From: Pseudonocardia alaniniphila
GTDB lineage: Bacteria > Actinomycetota > Actinomycetes > Mycobacteriales > Pseudonocardiaceae
Length of the DNA: 64,000 nucleotides
Direction of reading: 5' to 3'
Assembly (NCBI RefSeq): GCF_022524485.1
Contig: NZ_JAKXMK010000008.1
Location: 186,001 to 250,000 of the forward strand
Made by a program: the position numbers and the translations under genes
In this document: positions 24,177-33,669 of the stretch, piece after piece
How positions within the stretch are numbered: the stretch's first letter is position 1
Layout: every line of letters starts with the position of its first letter
Notes under the pieces: generated by a model
The model's input: only the letters and a program-made list of their open reading frames with translations
The model's database searches: none
Told to the model about the DNA's origin: nothing

Positions 24177-25283
24177 GTGTCCGGCAACAACGACCGATCC
24201 GACGAGCGGGAGAACCCGCACGTCGTGCTTGCTGTCGATCCCACCGCGCCCGGGGATCCCCCGGCCCGTGTCGTCGTCGAGCTCGTACAGCGTTCCGCGA
24301 CCGAGGCCTCCCCACCTCCGACGGTCACAGTGGACGGAGCACGGCCGCTCGTGGTCCCCGCCACCGAGGCGGGCACCGGTCCACATCTCGCCGCCCTCCA
24401 GCGGATCGCCGACGAGAACGGCGGCAACCGAGCCTGCCCCAGCCCGGGCTACGAGGCGAGCGTCCGGTACGTGGCCGACGTCCTCGACACCGCGGGCTAC
24501 GACGTCAGCACACCCCGGTATCCGCTGCCCAAGCGCCGCAGGCGCCCGGGGGAGACCTCGTGCTGCAACGTCCTCGCCCAGACCCGCACCGGAGATCCGA
24601 CGCGGGTCGTCGTGATCGGTGCGCACCTGGACTCCGTACGCAGGGGGCCGGGGATCAACGACAACGGCTCGGGGGTCAGCGCGTTGCTCGAGATCGCGAC
24701 GCGGCTCGGCGCCTCACCCCCGATCCGCAACGCGGTGAGGTTCGCCTTCTGGGGTTCCGAGGAGGACGACATGGGGGGATCGACGCACTATGTGCGGACC
24801 CTCTCGCGCAGCGATCTCGACGACCTCATGCTCTACGTCAACGTCGACATGATCGCCTCGTCGAACGCGGGCTACTTCGTGCAGGGCGGCGAGGGGAAGA
24901 GCCGCAAGAAGTTCGGGCCGCCCGGCTCCGCGCAGGTGGCGGTCGTACTGGTCGAGCAGCTCGCGGCCGCCGGTGTCGTCGCCAGGACCGTGCCCTTCGA
25001 CGGCGAGTCCGACTTCGCGCCCTTCATCAACGCCGGCATCCCGTCCGGTGGGGTCATGACCGGCGACCGGCAGAAGAAGACCGAGAAGCAGGCCCTGCGC
25101 TGGGGCGGCAAGGCAGGCGAGCGGTTCGATCCGCAGTACCACACGCCCCGCGACCGGATCGACAAGCTCGATCTCGTCGCCATGGACCGCTTCACCCGCG
25201 CCCTTGCCGGCACGGTGGCCCACTTCGCGATGTCGGCCGATGGCCGTCCGCCCGGAGGACGGTCCGCGCTCACCTCCGGATGA
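24177..25283 (+). CDS. M28-family zinc metallopeptidase
   Basis: This 368-aa dizinc aminopeptidase-like protein has metal ligands visible in GAHLDS (His150, with Asp152), GINDNGSG (Asp162), the catalytic Glu in FWGSEEDD (about 195-196), NVDMI (Asp) and YHTPRD (His). The GTG 24177 start follows GAGGAGG with 4-nt spacing. No signal peptide is visible, although many M28 enzymes are exported; the first 55 residues are polar and of unknown use. The gene ends with a 14-bp overlap with the convergent GMC oxidoreductase. Confidence 0.86.
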   Translation: MSGNNDRSDERENPHVVLAVDPTAPGDPPARVVVELVQRSATEASPPPTVTVDGARPLVVPATEAGTGPHLAALQRIADENGGNRACPSPGYEASVRYVADVLDTAGYDVSTPRYPLPKRRRRPGETSCCNVLAQTRTGDPTRVVVIGAHLDSVRRGPGINDNGSGVSALLEIATRLGASPPIRNAVRFAFWGSEEDDMGGSTHYVRTLSRSDLDDLMLYVNVDMIASSNAGYFVQGGEGKSRKKFGPPGSAQVAVVLVEQLAAAGVVARTVPFDGESDFAPFINAGIPSGGVMTGDRQKKTEKQALRWGGKAGERFDPQYHTPRDRIDKLDLVAMDRFTRALAGTVAHFAMSADGRPPGGRSALTSG

Positions 25284-26790
25284 GGTCGACGGCACGCTCG
25301 GCGATCGCCACGACGGTCGCGTTGTTGTTGGCGGAGATGGGCGAGGGCATGACCGAGGCGTCGGCGACGCGCAGCCCGTCCACCCCGACCACCCGCAGCG
25401 TGGGATCGACCACGGCCTCCGGGTCGGTGCCCATCCGGCAGGTGCCGGCGGGGTGGAAGTAGGACATGGTGCTGCGCCGCAGGTAGTCCATGCAGGCGTC
25501 GTCGTCCTGGACGTCCGGGCCCGGCAGTGCCTCCCCGTCGTGCCATGCCCTCATGAGCGAGCGGCCGCCGATCGCGCGGGCCAGCCGCAGCCCGCCGATC
25601 ATGCGACTGCGGTCACGGGGGTCGGCAAGGTAGTTCGGGTCGAGCACCGGCGGCGTGGCGATGTCGGCGTCGGCCAGCCGGACCGTGCCGCGACTCGCCG
25701 GGGTGAGCAGCGCGAAGACGATCGAGTAGGCGTCCACGGGCGCGGCAACGGCCGCGGAGTGGAACGACGAGTCCACGGCGACGAGCTGGAAGTCCGGCTC
25801 CGCGGCCTCGGGATCGGTGCGCCAGCGCACGCTGAACTGGTCGAGCCGACCCGACCGGACGAACGGGAGAGCGGCCTCCGAGCCCTGGTAGACCACGCTG
25901 CTCATGACGTGGTCGTGCAGGTTCTGCCCCACCCCTGGCGCCTGCGCGACGACGTCGAGACCGACTTCGGCGAGATGATCCGGCGGCCCGATCCCCGACG
26001 CGAGCAGGAGGTGCGGGGATCCGATGGCTCCCGCGGTGAGCACCACCTCCGCGCTCGCGACGTCCTCGACGGCACGCCCGTGCAGCGTGTACTGGACTCC
26101 GCAGCAGCGTCCGTCCTCGACGACGAGACGGCCGGCCAGCGCCTCGGTCAGCACGGTCAGGTTCGGCCGGAAGAGAGCGGGGAGCAGGTAGGCGTCGACC
26201 ACGCCTCGCCGCTTTCCGTCCACAACGGCCGTGTCGTGCCAACTCACGCCGTCCGGGGTGCTTCCGTTGATGTCGTGGCTTTTCGGGAATCCGGCGGCGA
26301 GTGCCGCGTCGAAGGCGTCGGCGATCAGCGCGCTGGGCCGGGGTGCGGATGTCAGCACCAAGGGCCCGTCCATTCCCCGATAACGCGGGTCGCGGCCGCT
26401 CGCCTGTTCGCTGCGCTTGAAATAGGGCAGCAGCGTGTCGTGGTCCCAGCCAGTTGCCCCGGCCGCCACCCACGCGTCGAGATTGGCCCGGTGGGCGCGC
26501 ACGAAAATCGATGCGTTGATGCTTCCCGAACCGCCCAGGATCCTGCCGTGCGACACCCGCATCGTCGCTCCGCCCAGACCCTCCTGCGGCACGGTCGTGT
26601 GGCCCCAGTCCACGTCGGTGCCGAGCAGCTTGGGCCAGAGGTGGGGATCCGCCATCGCCTGTGGGTCCACCCCCTCGGCCCGGCCCGCTTCGAGCAGCAG
26701 AACCCGGACGGACGGATCCTCCGACAGCCTCGCCGCCACCACGCAGCCGGCAGACCCCGCACCGACCACGATGTAGTCGTACACCGACAT
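25270..26790 (-). CDS. GMC-family FAD-dependent oxidoreductase (alcohol/choline dehydrogenase-like)
   Basis: This 506-aa flavoenzyme has the Rossmann motif VVGAGSAGCVVAARLSED (residues 8-25), GMC signature 1 around HGRILGGSGSINASIFVRAH, signature 2 in AGAIGSPHLLLASGIGP, the catalytic His446 in FHPAGTCRMG and the conserved Asn in SANNNATVV (about 488-490). It would oxidise a primary alcohol to an aldehyde. ATG 26790 is preceded by a GGGGGAAAAG stretch; upstream in-frame codons do not fit the family. It is divergent from an LLM flavoprotein gene, with a 12-bp palindrome between them. Confidence 0.92.
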   Translation of the reverse strand: MSVYDYIVVGAGSAGCVVAARLSEDPSVRVLLLEAGRAEGVDPQAMADPHLWPKLLGTDVDWGHTTVPQEGLGGATMRVSHGRILGGSGSINASIFVRAHRANLDAWVAAGATGWDHDTLLPYFKRSEQASGRDPRYRGMDGPLVLTSAPRPSALIADAFDAALAAGFPKSHDINGSTPDGVSWHDTAVVDGKRRGVVDAYLLPALFRPNLTVLTEALAGRLVVEDGRCCGVQYTLHGRAVEDVASAEVVLTAGAIGSPHLLLASGIGPPDHLAEVGLDVVAQAPGVGQNLHDHVMSSVVYQGSEAALPFVRSGRLDQFSVRWRTDPEAAEPDFQLVAVDSSFHSAAVAAPVDAYSIVFALLTPASRGTVRLADADIATPPVLDPNYLADPRDRSRMIGGLRLARAIGGRSLMRAWHDGEALPGPDVQDDDACMDYLRRSTMSYFHPAGTCRMGTDPEAVVDPTLRVVGVDGLRVADASVMPSPISANNNATVVAIAERAVDLIRR

Positions 26791-26896
26791 TATTTTCTTT
26801 TCCCCCGTCGGACCCGTATCGGATGAACGTCCCGAGCCTGCACACAGATCGGACGATCGTCTCGGACTCTCTCGACAATCACATTTACCATCCCGT

Positions 26897-26908
26897 TCGA
26901 CCGGTCGA
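26897..26908. promoter_or_regulatory. Perfect 12-bp palindrome in the GMC/LLM divergent promoter
   Basis: TCGACCGGTCGA is a perfect palindrome flanked by further partial symmetry (CGTTCG and CGAACG). It lies midway between the two divergent genes and is a candidate operator. Confidence 0.35.
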
Positions 26909-26961
26909 CCGAACGGCACGGGCGATCACTTCGATATGAGTGCTGGCGTTAACGTGACTCC

Positions 26962-27978
26962 ATGATCTCCGTTCCGCTGTCCGTCCTGGAACTCACGTGG
27001 GTACAAGAAGGACATTCGGCGCAGGAAGCGCTGGCCGACACGGTCGAGATGGCCCGGCGGATCGAGCGGCTCGGTTATCGGAGGTTCTGGGTCGGGGAAC
27101 ACCACAGCACGTACATTTCCGCCGGTGTCGCGCCGGCAGTGATCATTGCACAAGTGGCCGCATCGACCTCGTCGATCATGGTGGGTTGCGGGGGCGTGAT
27201 GCTGAGCAACCACGCACCGTTCGCCGTGGCCGAGCAGTTCGCCACCCTCGACGCCCTCCATCCCGGACGGATCGACCTGGGGGTCGGCAGCGGTGCAGGC
27301 ACCACCAACGAACGCGCCGTCCAGGCGTTGCGGCGCTCCTCGATGGGCCGCGGAGCGACCGACTACGCGCGCGATGTGCGCGCCCTGATCGAGTTCCTCG
27401 CCGGCGGAATCTCGACCGACGACCTCGTGCTGCTCCCGTGGTACGAGAGCTCGACGCCGCTCTGGCTGCTGGCGACGAGCCAGCACGGCGCGCAGCTGGC
27501 CGCGGACCTGGGACTGCCGCTCGTGGTCGGCCACCACATCCGCCCGGAGAACACCACCGCCACCGTCGCCCGCTACCGCGAGGTCTTCCAGCCTTCGCGA
27601 TGGTCCGGAAGGCCCTACGTGATGTTGTCGGTGCAGGCCGTGTGCGCGGACACCGACGAGCGGGCCGAGGTGCTCTGCCGCCCCGCCGACCTGCTCCGTG
27701 CGGACCTCGTGGCCGGCCGGACGCCGACGTTGCTGTCGCCTGAGGCGGCCTCGTACTACGAGCCCAGCGGAGCGGATCTGGACGTCATCTCGCAGGCGCG
27801 GATGCACCAGGTGCGGGGCGGACCCCACGCGGTCGTGCGGCGGCTGGCGAAGCTCGTGGCCGAGTGCCGCGCCGACGAGCTGATGATCATGACTCCTGTC
27901 TACGACCTCGCCGACCGCACGCGGTCCTTCGAGCTGATCATCACCACGGTGGCGGCCGAGGCCGCGAACCGCAACTGA
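26962..27978 (+). CDS. LLM-class flavin-dependent oxidoreductase (MsnO8-like)
   Basis: This 338-aa luciferase-like monooxygenase has the TIM-barrel pattern of the MsnO8 subgroup: RFWVGEHHSTYISAGVAPAV, then GGVMLSNHAPFAVAEQFATL and HPGRIDLGVGSGAG. It probably uses reduced flavin (FMNH2) and oxygen. The substrate is unknown. ATG 26962 lacks an obvious ribosome binding site, so a leaderless message is possible. It is transcribed away from the GMC oxidoreductase, and a shared regulator is plausible. Confidence 0.88.
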   Translation: MISVPLSVLELTWVQEGHSAQEALADTVEMARRIERLGYRRFWVGEHHSTYISAGVAPAVIIAQVAASTSSIMVGCGGVMLSNHAPFAVAEQFATLDALHPGRIDLGVGSGAGTTNERAVQALRRSSMGRGATDYARDVRALIEFLAGGISTDDLVLLPWYESSTPLWLLATSQHGAQLAADLGLPLVVGHHIRPENTTATVARYREVFQPSRWSGRPYVMLSVQAVCADTDERAEVLCRPADLLRADLVAGRTPTLLSPEAASYYEPSGADLDVISQARMHQVRGGPHAVVRRLAKLVAECRADELMIMTPVYDLADRTRSFELIITTVAAEAANRN

Positions 27979-28320
27979 TCGTGCGGTGGCGCTCCTACCG
28001 CCCGGACCTGCGCGGTCATCAGGACCGGTGCGAGCAGCCGGAGGGTATCAGTGGGAGTGATGGCATCGTCGGCTTCGGCTTCGCCGCCGGGCCCTCTTCG
28101 TGCCTGCTCGTCACGATTTACCGCCTGTGCGTGCCGGTGAGTGACCAATTCGACAGCTCGACTTTCCGGTTCTCCTTCCATCAAACGGAAATCGCGTTTC
28201 GCTGCCCCCCGCGATCCGGGCGACCATCTCGTGGACGTTCGTGTACGCCGCGTCGCCTCCGAAGCCGGGGGCGGCGTTCCCCCGAGCAGAACGAGCCAAT
28301 CGAACCGGAGGGAGCTCGCC
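27979..28320. other. Gene-free stretch before the reductase-P450 operon
   Basis: No convincing coding frame is seen on either strand. It presumably holds the promoter of the small peptide-reductase-P450 unit. An AAACG/CGTTT inverted pair occurs near 28177-28200; I cannot assign a factor to it. Confidence 0.45.
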
Positions 28321-28443
28321 ATGTTGACGGCTCCGTGGAGCGCCGGCACACGCGGTGGGGCGATCCGCCCGGGTCCGGGCTATCCCCGCCCGTATCCGGG
28401 CCGGCCGCCGACCCGCCCCCGCCACCCCTGGAGCTTCTCGTGA
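28321..28443 (+). CDS. 40-residue Pro/Arg-rich peptide coupled to the reductase gene
   Basis: A short frame begins at ATG 28321, preceded by GGAGGGAG with 6-nt spacing, one of the best ribosome binding sites in the window. Its TGA (28441-28443) overlaps the GTG start of the reductase as GTGA. The peptide begins MLTAPWSAG, is rich in Pro, Arg and Gly, contains YPRPYPG, and has no membrane segment. I do not recognise a family. It may be a coupling leader that controls reductase translation or a small accessory protein. The strong site and the 4-nt overlap are the evidence that it is translated. Confidence 0.5.
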   Translation: MLTAPWSAGTRGGAIRPGPGYPRPYPGRPPTRPRHPWSFS

Positions 28444-29405
28444 AGAGCACGCACACCGAGTCCGAGTTCGACGTCCTGGTCGCCGACCGTCACGTCGCCG
28501 CTGACGGGGTCGTCGCCCTCACCCTGCGCCACCCCGACGGCGGCGAACTACCCGGGTGGACGCCGGGCGCGCACGTCGATCTCGTCCTCAGCGACGACCT
28601 GACCAGGCAGTACTCGTTGTGCGGCGACCCGGCCGAGCGCAGCGCGTGGCAGGTCGCGGTGCTGCAGGAGCCCGACGGCCGGGGCGGCTCCGCATTCGTC
28701 CACGACAAGCTGAGCACCGGCACGACCGTGCGGGTGCGGGGTCCGCGCAACCACTTCCCGCTGGAACCCGCCACCCGCTACCTGTTCATCGCCGGCGGGA
28801 TCGGGATCACGCCGATCATGCCGATGCTCGGGGCCGCCACGGCCGCAGGCGCCGACTGGCAGCTCGTGTACGGCGGCCGCACCGCGGCCTCCATGGCGTT
28901 CGTGGAGCAGCTGCGCGCCGCACACGGCGAGGAGCGGGTGGTGCTGCGCCCGCAGGACGAGCACGGCCTGCTCGACCTCGACTCGCTGCTCGGCGAGCCG
29001 GCCGGCGGCACGCTCGTCTACTGCTGCGGTCCTGGCCCCCTGCTCGACGCGGTCGAGCAGCGCTGCGCGAGCTGGCCGTCCGGCTCACTGCACACCGAGC
29101 GGTTCACGCCGAAGGAGCAGGGCGAGCCGGTGCTGTCCGGCTCGTTCGAGGTGGAGCTGGCCCAGAGCGGCACCACCCTCACCGTGCCCCCAGACCGGTC
29201 CATTCTCGAGGTGCTGGAGGACGCGGGCATCCAGGTCCTCTCCTCCTGCCAGGAGGGCACCTGCGGCACCTGCGAGACCGTCGTGCTCGCCGGAGAGGTG
29301 GACCACCGCGACTCCCTGCTCACCGACGAGGAGATGGCCGCCAACGACACGATGTTCATCTGTGTCTCCCGCGCGGCATGCCCGAGGCTCGTGCTCGACC
29401 TCTGA
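28440..29405 (+). CDS. PDR-type ferredoxin reductase with C-terminal [2Fe-2S] domain
   Basis: This 321-aa electron-transfer protein of the phthalate dioxygenase reductase type has a flavin-binding barrel with RQYSLCGD, a nucleotide-binding domain starting FIAGGIGITPIMPML and containing CCGPGPLL, and a plant-type [2Fe-2S] domain with Cys270, Cys275, Cys278 and Cys308 (CX4CX2CX29C). It should pass electrons from NAD(P)H through flavin and the cluster directly to the P450 encoded 30 bp downstream. GTG 28440 has GGAG 6 nt upstream and overlaps the small peptide stop by 4 nt. Confidence 0.93.
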   Translation: MKSTHTESEFDVLVADRHVAADGVVALTLRHPDGGELPGWTPGAHVDLVLSDDLTRQYSLCGDPAERSAWQVAVLQEPDGRGGSAFVHDKLSTGTTVRVRGPRNHFPLEPATRYLFIAGGIGITPIMPMLGAATAAGADWQLVYGGRTAASMAFVEQLRAAHGEERVVLRPQDEHGLLDLDSLLGEPAGGTLVYCCGPGPLLDAVEQRCASWPSGSLHTERFTPKEQGEPVLSGSFEVELAQSGTTLTVPPDRSILEVLEDAGIQVLSSCQEGTCGTCETVVLAGEVDHRDSLLTDEEMAANDTMFICVSRAACPRLVLDL

Positions 29406-29435
29406 CGCCCTCCGACCACAGAACGGCAGGCCACG

Positions 29436-30635
29436 ATGACCGTTGCGCAGACCGTGCCCGCCCTGGAAGACGACCCCTTCGGCACCGAGGTCCTCACCGA
29501 CCCCTACCCGTTCCATTCGCGGCTGCGTGAGGCCGGGCCGGTCGTGCACCTGCCGCGCTACGACCTGATGGCGATGGGGCGGTACGCGGAGGTCAAGGCG
29601 AGCCTCACGGACTGGGCGACATTCGTGTCGAGCCGCGGGGCGGGTCTCCCCGACTTCGCCAAGGAGAAGCCGTGGCGCCCGCCGAGCCTGCTCCTGGAGG
29701 CCGACCCGCCTGACCACACCGTCGTCCGCACCGCGATGAACGGGGTGATCGCACCGCGCGCGGTACGTGCGATGCGGGCGAGGTTCGCGCCCGTCGCCGA
29801 GGACCTGGCGGACGCTCTCGTCGCGCGGGGCCGCTTCGACGCCGTCACCGACCTCGCCGAGGTCTATCCGCTGCAGGTCTTCCCCGACGCGGTCGGGCTC
29901 CCGGCCGAGGGACGGGAGAATCTGCTCCCCTACGGCGCGCTCGCCTTCAACGCCTTCGGCCCGCGCAACCAGCTGCTCACCGACGCGCTGGCTGCGGCAG
30001 CGCCGGTGCAGCAGTGGATCCTCGCCCGCTGCGAGCGCGACGAGCTGGCGCCCGGAGGTCTCGGGGCCGAGATCTGGGCGGCCGCGGACCGCGGGGAGAT
30101 CACCCACGAGCAGGCGCCGCTGCTCGTGCGCTCGCTGCTGACGGCCGGTCTCGACACCACGGTCTACGGCCTCGGCAACAGCGTGTACGCGCTGGCGTGC
30201 CACCCTGACCAGTGGGCGGCCCTGCACGCCGATCCCAAGCTCGCGAAGTTCGCCTTCGACGAGACGTTGCGGTGGGAGTCGCCGGTGCAGACCTTCTTCC
30301 GCACCAGCAGCCTCGACGCGGTGGTCGCCGGCACACCCATCCCGAAGGACTCCAAGGTCCTGCTCTTCCTCGGCTCGGCCAACCGGGACCCACGCCACTG
30401 GGGTGAGGACGCCGGGTCGTTCGACATCCGCCGCTCCGCCGCCGGCCACGTCGGGTTCGGCATGGGGATCCATCAGTGCGTCGGCCAGCCCATCGCCCGG
30501 CTCGAGTCCGAGCTCGTGCTCGGCGCACTCGCCCGCCGCGCCGTGCGGCTCGAGCTCGACGGGGATCCGGTCCCCAAGCTCAACAACACGCTGAAGGGGT
30601 GGGCGAGCATCCCGGTGCGCGTCACCCCCGCCTGA
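29436..30635 (+). CDS. Cytochrome P450, CYP199-like (aromatic acid O-demethylase type)
   Basis: This 399-aa P450 resembles CYP199 enzymes, which demethylate or hydroxylate para-substituted benzoates. It shows the I-helix motif AGLDTT (237-242), ETLR (277-280), haem Cys348 in FGMGIHQCVG, and the VDLAEVYPLQVFPDAVGL-like stretch (here TDLAEVYPLQVFPDAVGL, about 138-155) typical of that family. Its reductase is encoded just upstream with a PDR-like partner rather than a free ferredoxin. The surrounding LysR regulator, Baeyer-Villiger monooxygenase and symporter support a role in aromatic catabolism. The substrate assignment is inference by family resemblance. Confidence 0.88.
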   Translation: MTVAQTVPALEDDPFGTEVLTDPYPFHSRLREAGPVVHLPRYDLMAMGRYAEVKASLTDWATFVSSRGAGLPDFAKEKPWRPPSLLLEADPPDHTVVRTAMNGVIAPRAVRAMRARFAPVAEDLADALVARGRFDAVTDLAEVYPLQVFPDAVGLPAEGRENLLPYGALAFNAFGPRNQLLTDALAAAAPVQQWILARCERDELAPGGLGAEIWAAADRGEITHEQAPLLVRSLLTAGLDTTVYGLGNSVYALACHPDQWAALHADPKLAKFAFDETLRWESPVQTFFRTSSLDAVVAGTPIPKDSKVLLFLGSANRDPRHWGEDAGSFDIRRSAAGHVGFGMGIHQCVGQPIARLESELVLGALARRAVRLELDGDPVPKLNNTLKGWASIPVRVTPA

Positions 30636-30642
30636 CGACGAC

Positions 30643-31563
30643 TCACAGGCTCGCGACGGGCGTGGCGCGTGTCGTGGACAGGTGCTGGCGCTCCACCGGG
30701 CACAGAGCGAGGAAGTTGCGCACGATCGAGTCGGGCTCACCGAGCCACGCGGCTGCCATCGTGAGTCGCAACGACGCTCCGGCCAGCGGCACGCACACGA
30801 CCCCGGGCTGGGCCACCCGCCGGCCCGACCGCGGCACGAAGCAGACGCCGAGGCCGCTCGCCACCAGGCCGAGCGCCACGTGCGTGCGGTCGACCTCGTG
30901 GCTGATCCGCGGGCTGAACCCCGCCGCGGCGCATTGGGTGACGTAGTAGTCGTGCAGCTCCTGCTCTTGGGAGCGGGCGATGAGGATCATGTCCTCGTCC
31001 GCGAGCTCCGCGAGGTCCACCGCCTCGCGCGCGGCCAGCGCGCTGCCTTCCGGCACCGCGAGCATCACCGGCTCCGACCGCACCGTGACGACCGAGAGCT
31101 CGCTGACCGGCTCGATCGGCAGCCGCACGAAGGCGAGCTGCACGTACCGGCTGCGAACCGCGTTGACGGCCTCGGTGTTGTGCATCTCCTCCAGCGCGAG
31201 ACGCACACCCGGATGGCGTGCCCGGAACACGCGCAGCACCGGCGGGAGCAGGTCGTAGAGGGCAGGGGCGATGAAGCCGATGCGCAGGATCCCCGTGGCA
31301 CCCCGACCGGCCGAGCGCGCGCGCTCCACAGCACCGTCGGCCTGCGTCAGGAGCCGCCGGGCGTCCTCGAGCAGGGCGGCGCCTGCCGTGGTCAGCACGA
31401 CCTGGCGCTTGTCGCGCTCGAAGAGGCTGACCGCCAGCTCCTTCTCCAGTGCGGAGATCTGCTTGCTCAACGCGGGCTGCGCCAGGAACACCCGCTGCGC
31501 GGCCCGTCCGAAGTGCAGTTCCTCGGCGAGAGCGACGAAGGAGCGCAGATGCCTCAGCTCCAT
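30643..31563 (-). CDS. LysR-family transcriptional regulator
   Basis: This 306-aa regulator has an N-terminal winged HTH (residues 1-60; ELRHLRSFVALAEELHFGRA then ALSKQISALEKEL) and a periplasmic-binding-like effector domain (about 90-295). ATG 31563 is used because AGAGGGG stands 9 nt upstream and LysR proteins begin MELRHLR; GTG 31569 adds two codons. It is divergent from the Baeyer-Villiger monooxygenase gene and convergent with the P450, so control of this catabolic set by an aromatic inducer is likely but not shown. Confidence 0.92.
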   Translation of the reverse strand: MELRHLRSFVALAEELHFGRAAQRVFLAQPALSKQISALEKELAVSLFERDKRQVVLTTAGAALLEDARRLLTQADGAVERARSAGRGATGILRIGFIAPALYDLLPPVLRVFRARHPGVRLALEEMHNTEAVNAVRSRYVQLAFVRLPIEPVSELSVVTVRSEPVMLAVPEGSALAAREAVDLAELADEDMILIARSQEQELHDYYVTQCAAAGFSPRISHEVDRTHVALGLVASGLGVCFVPRSGRRVAQPGVVCVPLAGASLRLTMAAAWLGEPDSIVRNFLALCPVERQHLSTTRATPVASL

Positions 31564-31709
31564 GGCCACCCGCCCCTCTGTCCCGTGCGGCGATCACAGC
31601 ACGGAACGTGCGGATAGCGCCACGCCGGTGTGGGTGATTCCTATACGGCATGAGGGCGCTCGTAACCGGTATTTCCGATCGGGGGCCACCTACGTTCACA
31701 GTTGCGATC

Positions 31710-33647
31710 GTGACCACCGTGGACGCCGGCACCGGGCTCGTCGCGCTGCTCGACGACGACATCGCTCTCGCTTCGGCCATCGCCGGGGCCGAGCTACCGG
31801 CCCTGCTTCCCGCTCTCGCCCACCTGACCGGCGACATGTCACTGGTCGCCGACGAGCTCCGTCCGCCGTTGCGCCTGCGCCCTGACCTGGTGGAGCCGCA
31901 GGGTGGGATGTCCGAGGAGGCACAGGAGCTGGCCCGCCGCCGGGCGCTCGCCGCCCTGCAGGCATTCCGCGACCGCGGCGCCGTGCCCGCACCCGATCCG
32001 GACGATGCGACCCTGCGCCGGTTGATGCGGTTCGTGGCAGGCGACGTCGCCGACGACTACCTGCCGCTCATGTCCCACGAGCTCGGGCTGCCCGTGGACG
32101 CGGGCGCGCCGGACTGGACCGCCGCCGAGGTGGCACCCGGCCGCACGGTCGAGGTCGTGGTGATCGGGGCCGGGATGTCGGGGCTGGTCACCGCACACCG
32201 GTTGCGTCAGGCCGGGGTCCCGGTGACGGTTCTGGAGCGCAACGACGACGTCGGCGGGGTGTGGCTGGAGAACGGCTACCCCGGAGCCCGGCTGGACACC
32301 CCGAACTTCGCCTACAGCTTCTCCTTCTCCCAGCGGCCGGACTGGCTGCACCTGTTCTCCGCCCGCGACGACATCTGGGGCTACTTCCGAGACGTCGCCG
32401 AGAAGTTCGACCTGCGCGACTGCGTCCGGTTCGGGCACGAGGCCGTCGAGGCGGTGTTCGACGAGGACACCAGGCGCTGGACGGTGCGGGCGCGCCGCGC
32501 CGACGGATCCGACGCGGTGTTCGAGCCTGACGTCGTCGTCAGCGCGACGGGCCAGCTCAACAAGCCCAGCTACCCCGACGTTCCCGGCCGCGACCGGTTC
32601 GCAGGCCCGAGCTGGCACACCGCCCGCTGGCGCGACGACGTCGACCTCACCGGCAAGCGGGTGGCCGTGATCGGCACCGGGGCGAGCGCCTACCAGGTGG
32701 TGCCCTCGATCGTCGACCGCGTCGGCGCGCTCACCGTCTTCCAGCGGACCCCACCGTGGATGCTCCCGACGCCGACCTACCACGACCCGACCCCAGAGGA
32801 GCAGCTGCACCTGCTGCGCGAGCTGCCCTACTACCACCGCTGGTTGCGGTTCCTGCAGTTCTGGACCTCCGTGGAGGGGCGGCGGCCGTTCATGGAGGTC
32901 GACCCCCGCTGGGAGCACCCGATCTCCGTGTCGCCGGCCAACGAGGCACTGCGGCAGGCCCTCGTGACGCATCTCCGGCGCCAGTTCGGCGACCGCCCCG
33001 ACCTGCTCGCGAAGGTGATGCCGGCCTACGCCCCGGGCTCGAAGCGGATGATGCGCGACAACGGCGTGTGGCCGGCGGCGCTCAAGAAGGACCACGTCGA
33101 CCTGGTGACCGAGACCATCACGGAGATCACGCCCGACGGGGTGCGCACGGCCGACGGCACGCTCCACGAGGTGGACGTCCTCATCTACGCCACGGGCTTC
33201 CGCGCGTCGGACTTCCTCGCGCCGATCACCGTGCGCGGCCGCGACGGTGTCGACCTGCACGAGCAGTGGGCCGGTGACGCCCGCGCCCACCTCGGCGTGC
33301 ACATACCGGGCTTCCCCAACCTCTTCTGCGTCTTCGGGCCCAACACCGGCCTCGTGATCAACGGGAGCATCCTGCTCTTCTCAGAGATCGCGGTGGAGCA
33401 CATCCTGGGATGCGTGCGGCTGCTGCTGGAGTCCCAGGCGTCCACCGTGGAGGTGCGGCGTGAGGTCCACGACGCCTTCAACGAGCACGTCGACGCCGGC
33501 AACCGGCGCATGGCCTGGGGCGTCGCGACCGTGAACAGCTGGTACCGCAACGCGACCGGCCGGGCCTCGCAGGTGTGGCCGTTCACCGTGCTGGATTACT
33601 GGCGCATGGTGCGTGAACCCGTCCCGGCGGACTTTCACATCGACTGA
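31710..33647 (+). CDS. Baeyer-Villiger monooxygenase, 4-hydroxyacetophenone-monooxygenase-like
   Basis: This 645-aa FAD/NADPH enzyme inserts oxygen next to a ketone. It has a helical N-terminal extension of about 130 residues, as in 4-hydroxyacetophenone monooxygenase, then the FAD motif GAGMSG (about 153-158), the type I fingerprint FAGPSWHTARW (about 297-307) and a second Rossmann motif VIGTGASAYQVVPS. GTG 31710 gives the length expected for this subgroup; ATG 31650 would add 20 residues that look non-coding. Neither has a clear ribosome binding site. It probably turns aryl ketones into aryl esters in the aromatic pathway. Confidence 0.88.
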   Translation: MTTVDAGTGLVALLDDDIALASAIAGAELPALLPALAHLTGDMSLVADELRPPLRLRPDLVEPQGGMSEEAQELARRRALAALQAFRDRGAVPAPDPDDATLRRLMRFVAGDVADDYLPLMSHELGLPVDAGAPDWTAAEVAPGRTVEVVVIGAGMSGLVTAHRLRQAGVPVTVLERNDDVGGVWLENGYPGARLDTPNFAYSFSFSQRPDWLHLFSARDDIWGYFRDVAEKFDLRDCVRFGHEAVEAVFDEDTRRWTVRARRADGSDAVFEPDVVVSATGQLNKPSYPDVPGRDRFAGPSWHTARWRDDVDLTGKRVAVIGTGASAYQVVPSIVDRVGALTVFQRTPPWMLPTPTYHDPTPEEQLHLLRELPYYHRWLRFLQFWTSVEGRRPFMEVDPRWEHPISVSPANEALRQALVTHLRRQFGDRPDLLAKVMPAYAPGSKRMMRDNGVWPAALKKDHVDLVTETITEITPDGVRTADGTLHEVDVLIYATGFRASDFLAPITVRGRDGVDLHEQWAGDARAHLGVHIPGFPNLFCVFGPNTGLVINGSILLFSEIAVEHILGCVRLLLESQASTVEVRREVHDAFNEHVDAGNRRMAWGVATVNSWYRNATGRASQVWPFTVLDYWRMVREPVPADFHID

Positions 33648-33669
33648 TCCACGATCGCCCGACTACCGA

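Noticed and set aside
31650..31709. ATG 31650 as start of the Baeyer-Villiger monooxygenase
   Set aside because: The added 20 residues do not fit the HAPMO-like N-terminus and there is no ribosome binding site; GTG 31710 gives the expected length, though neither start is proven.
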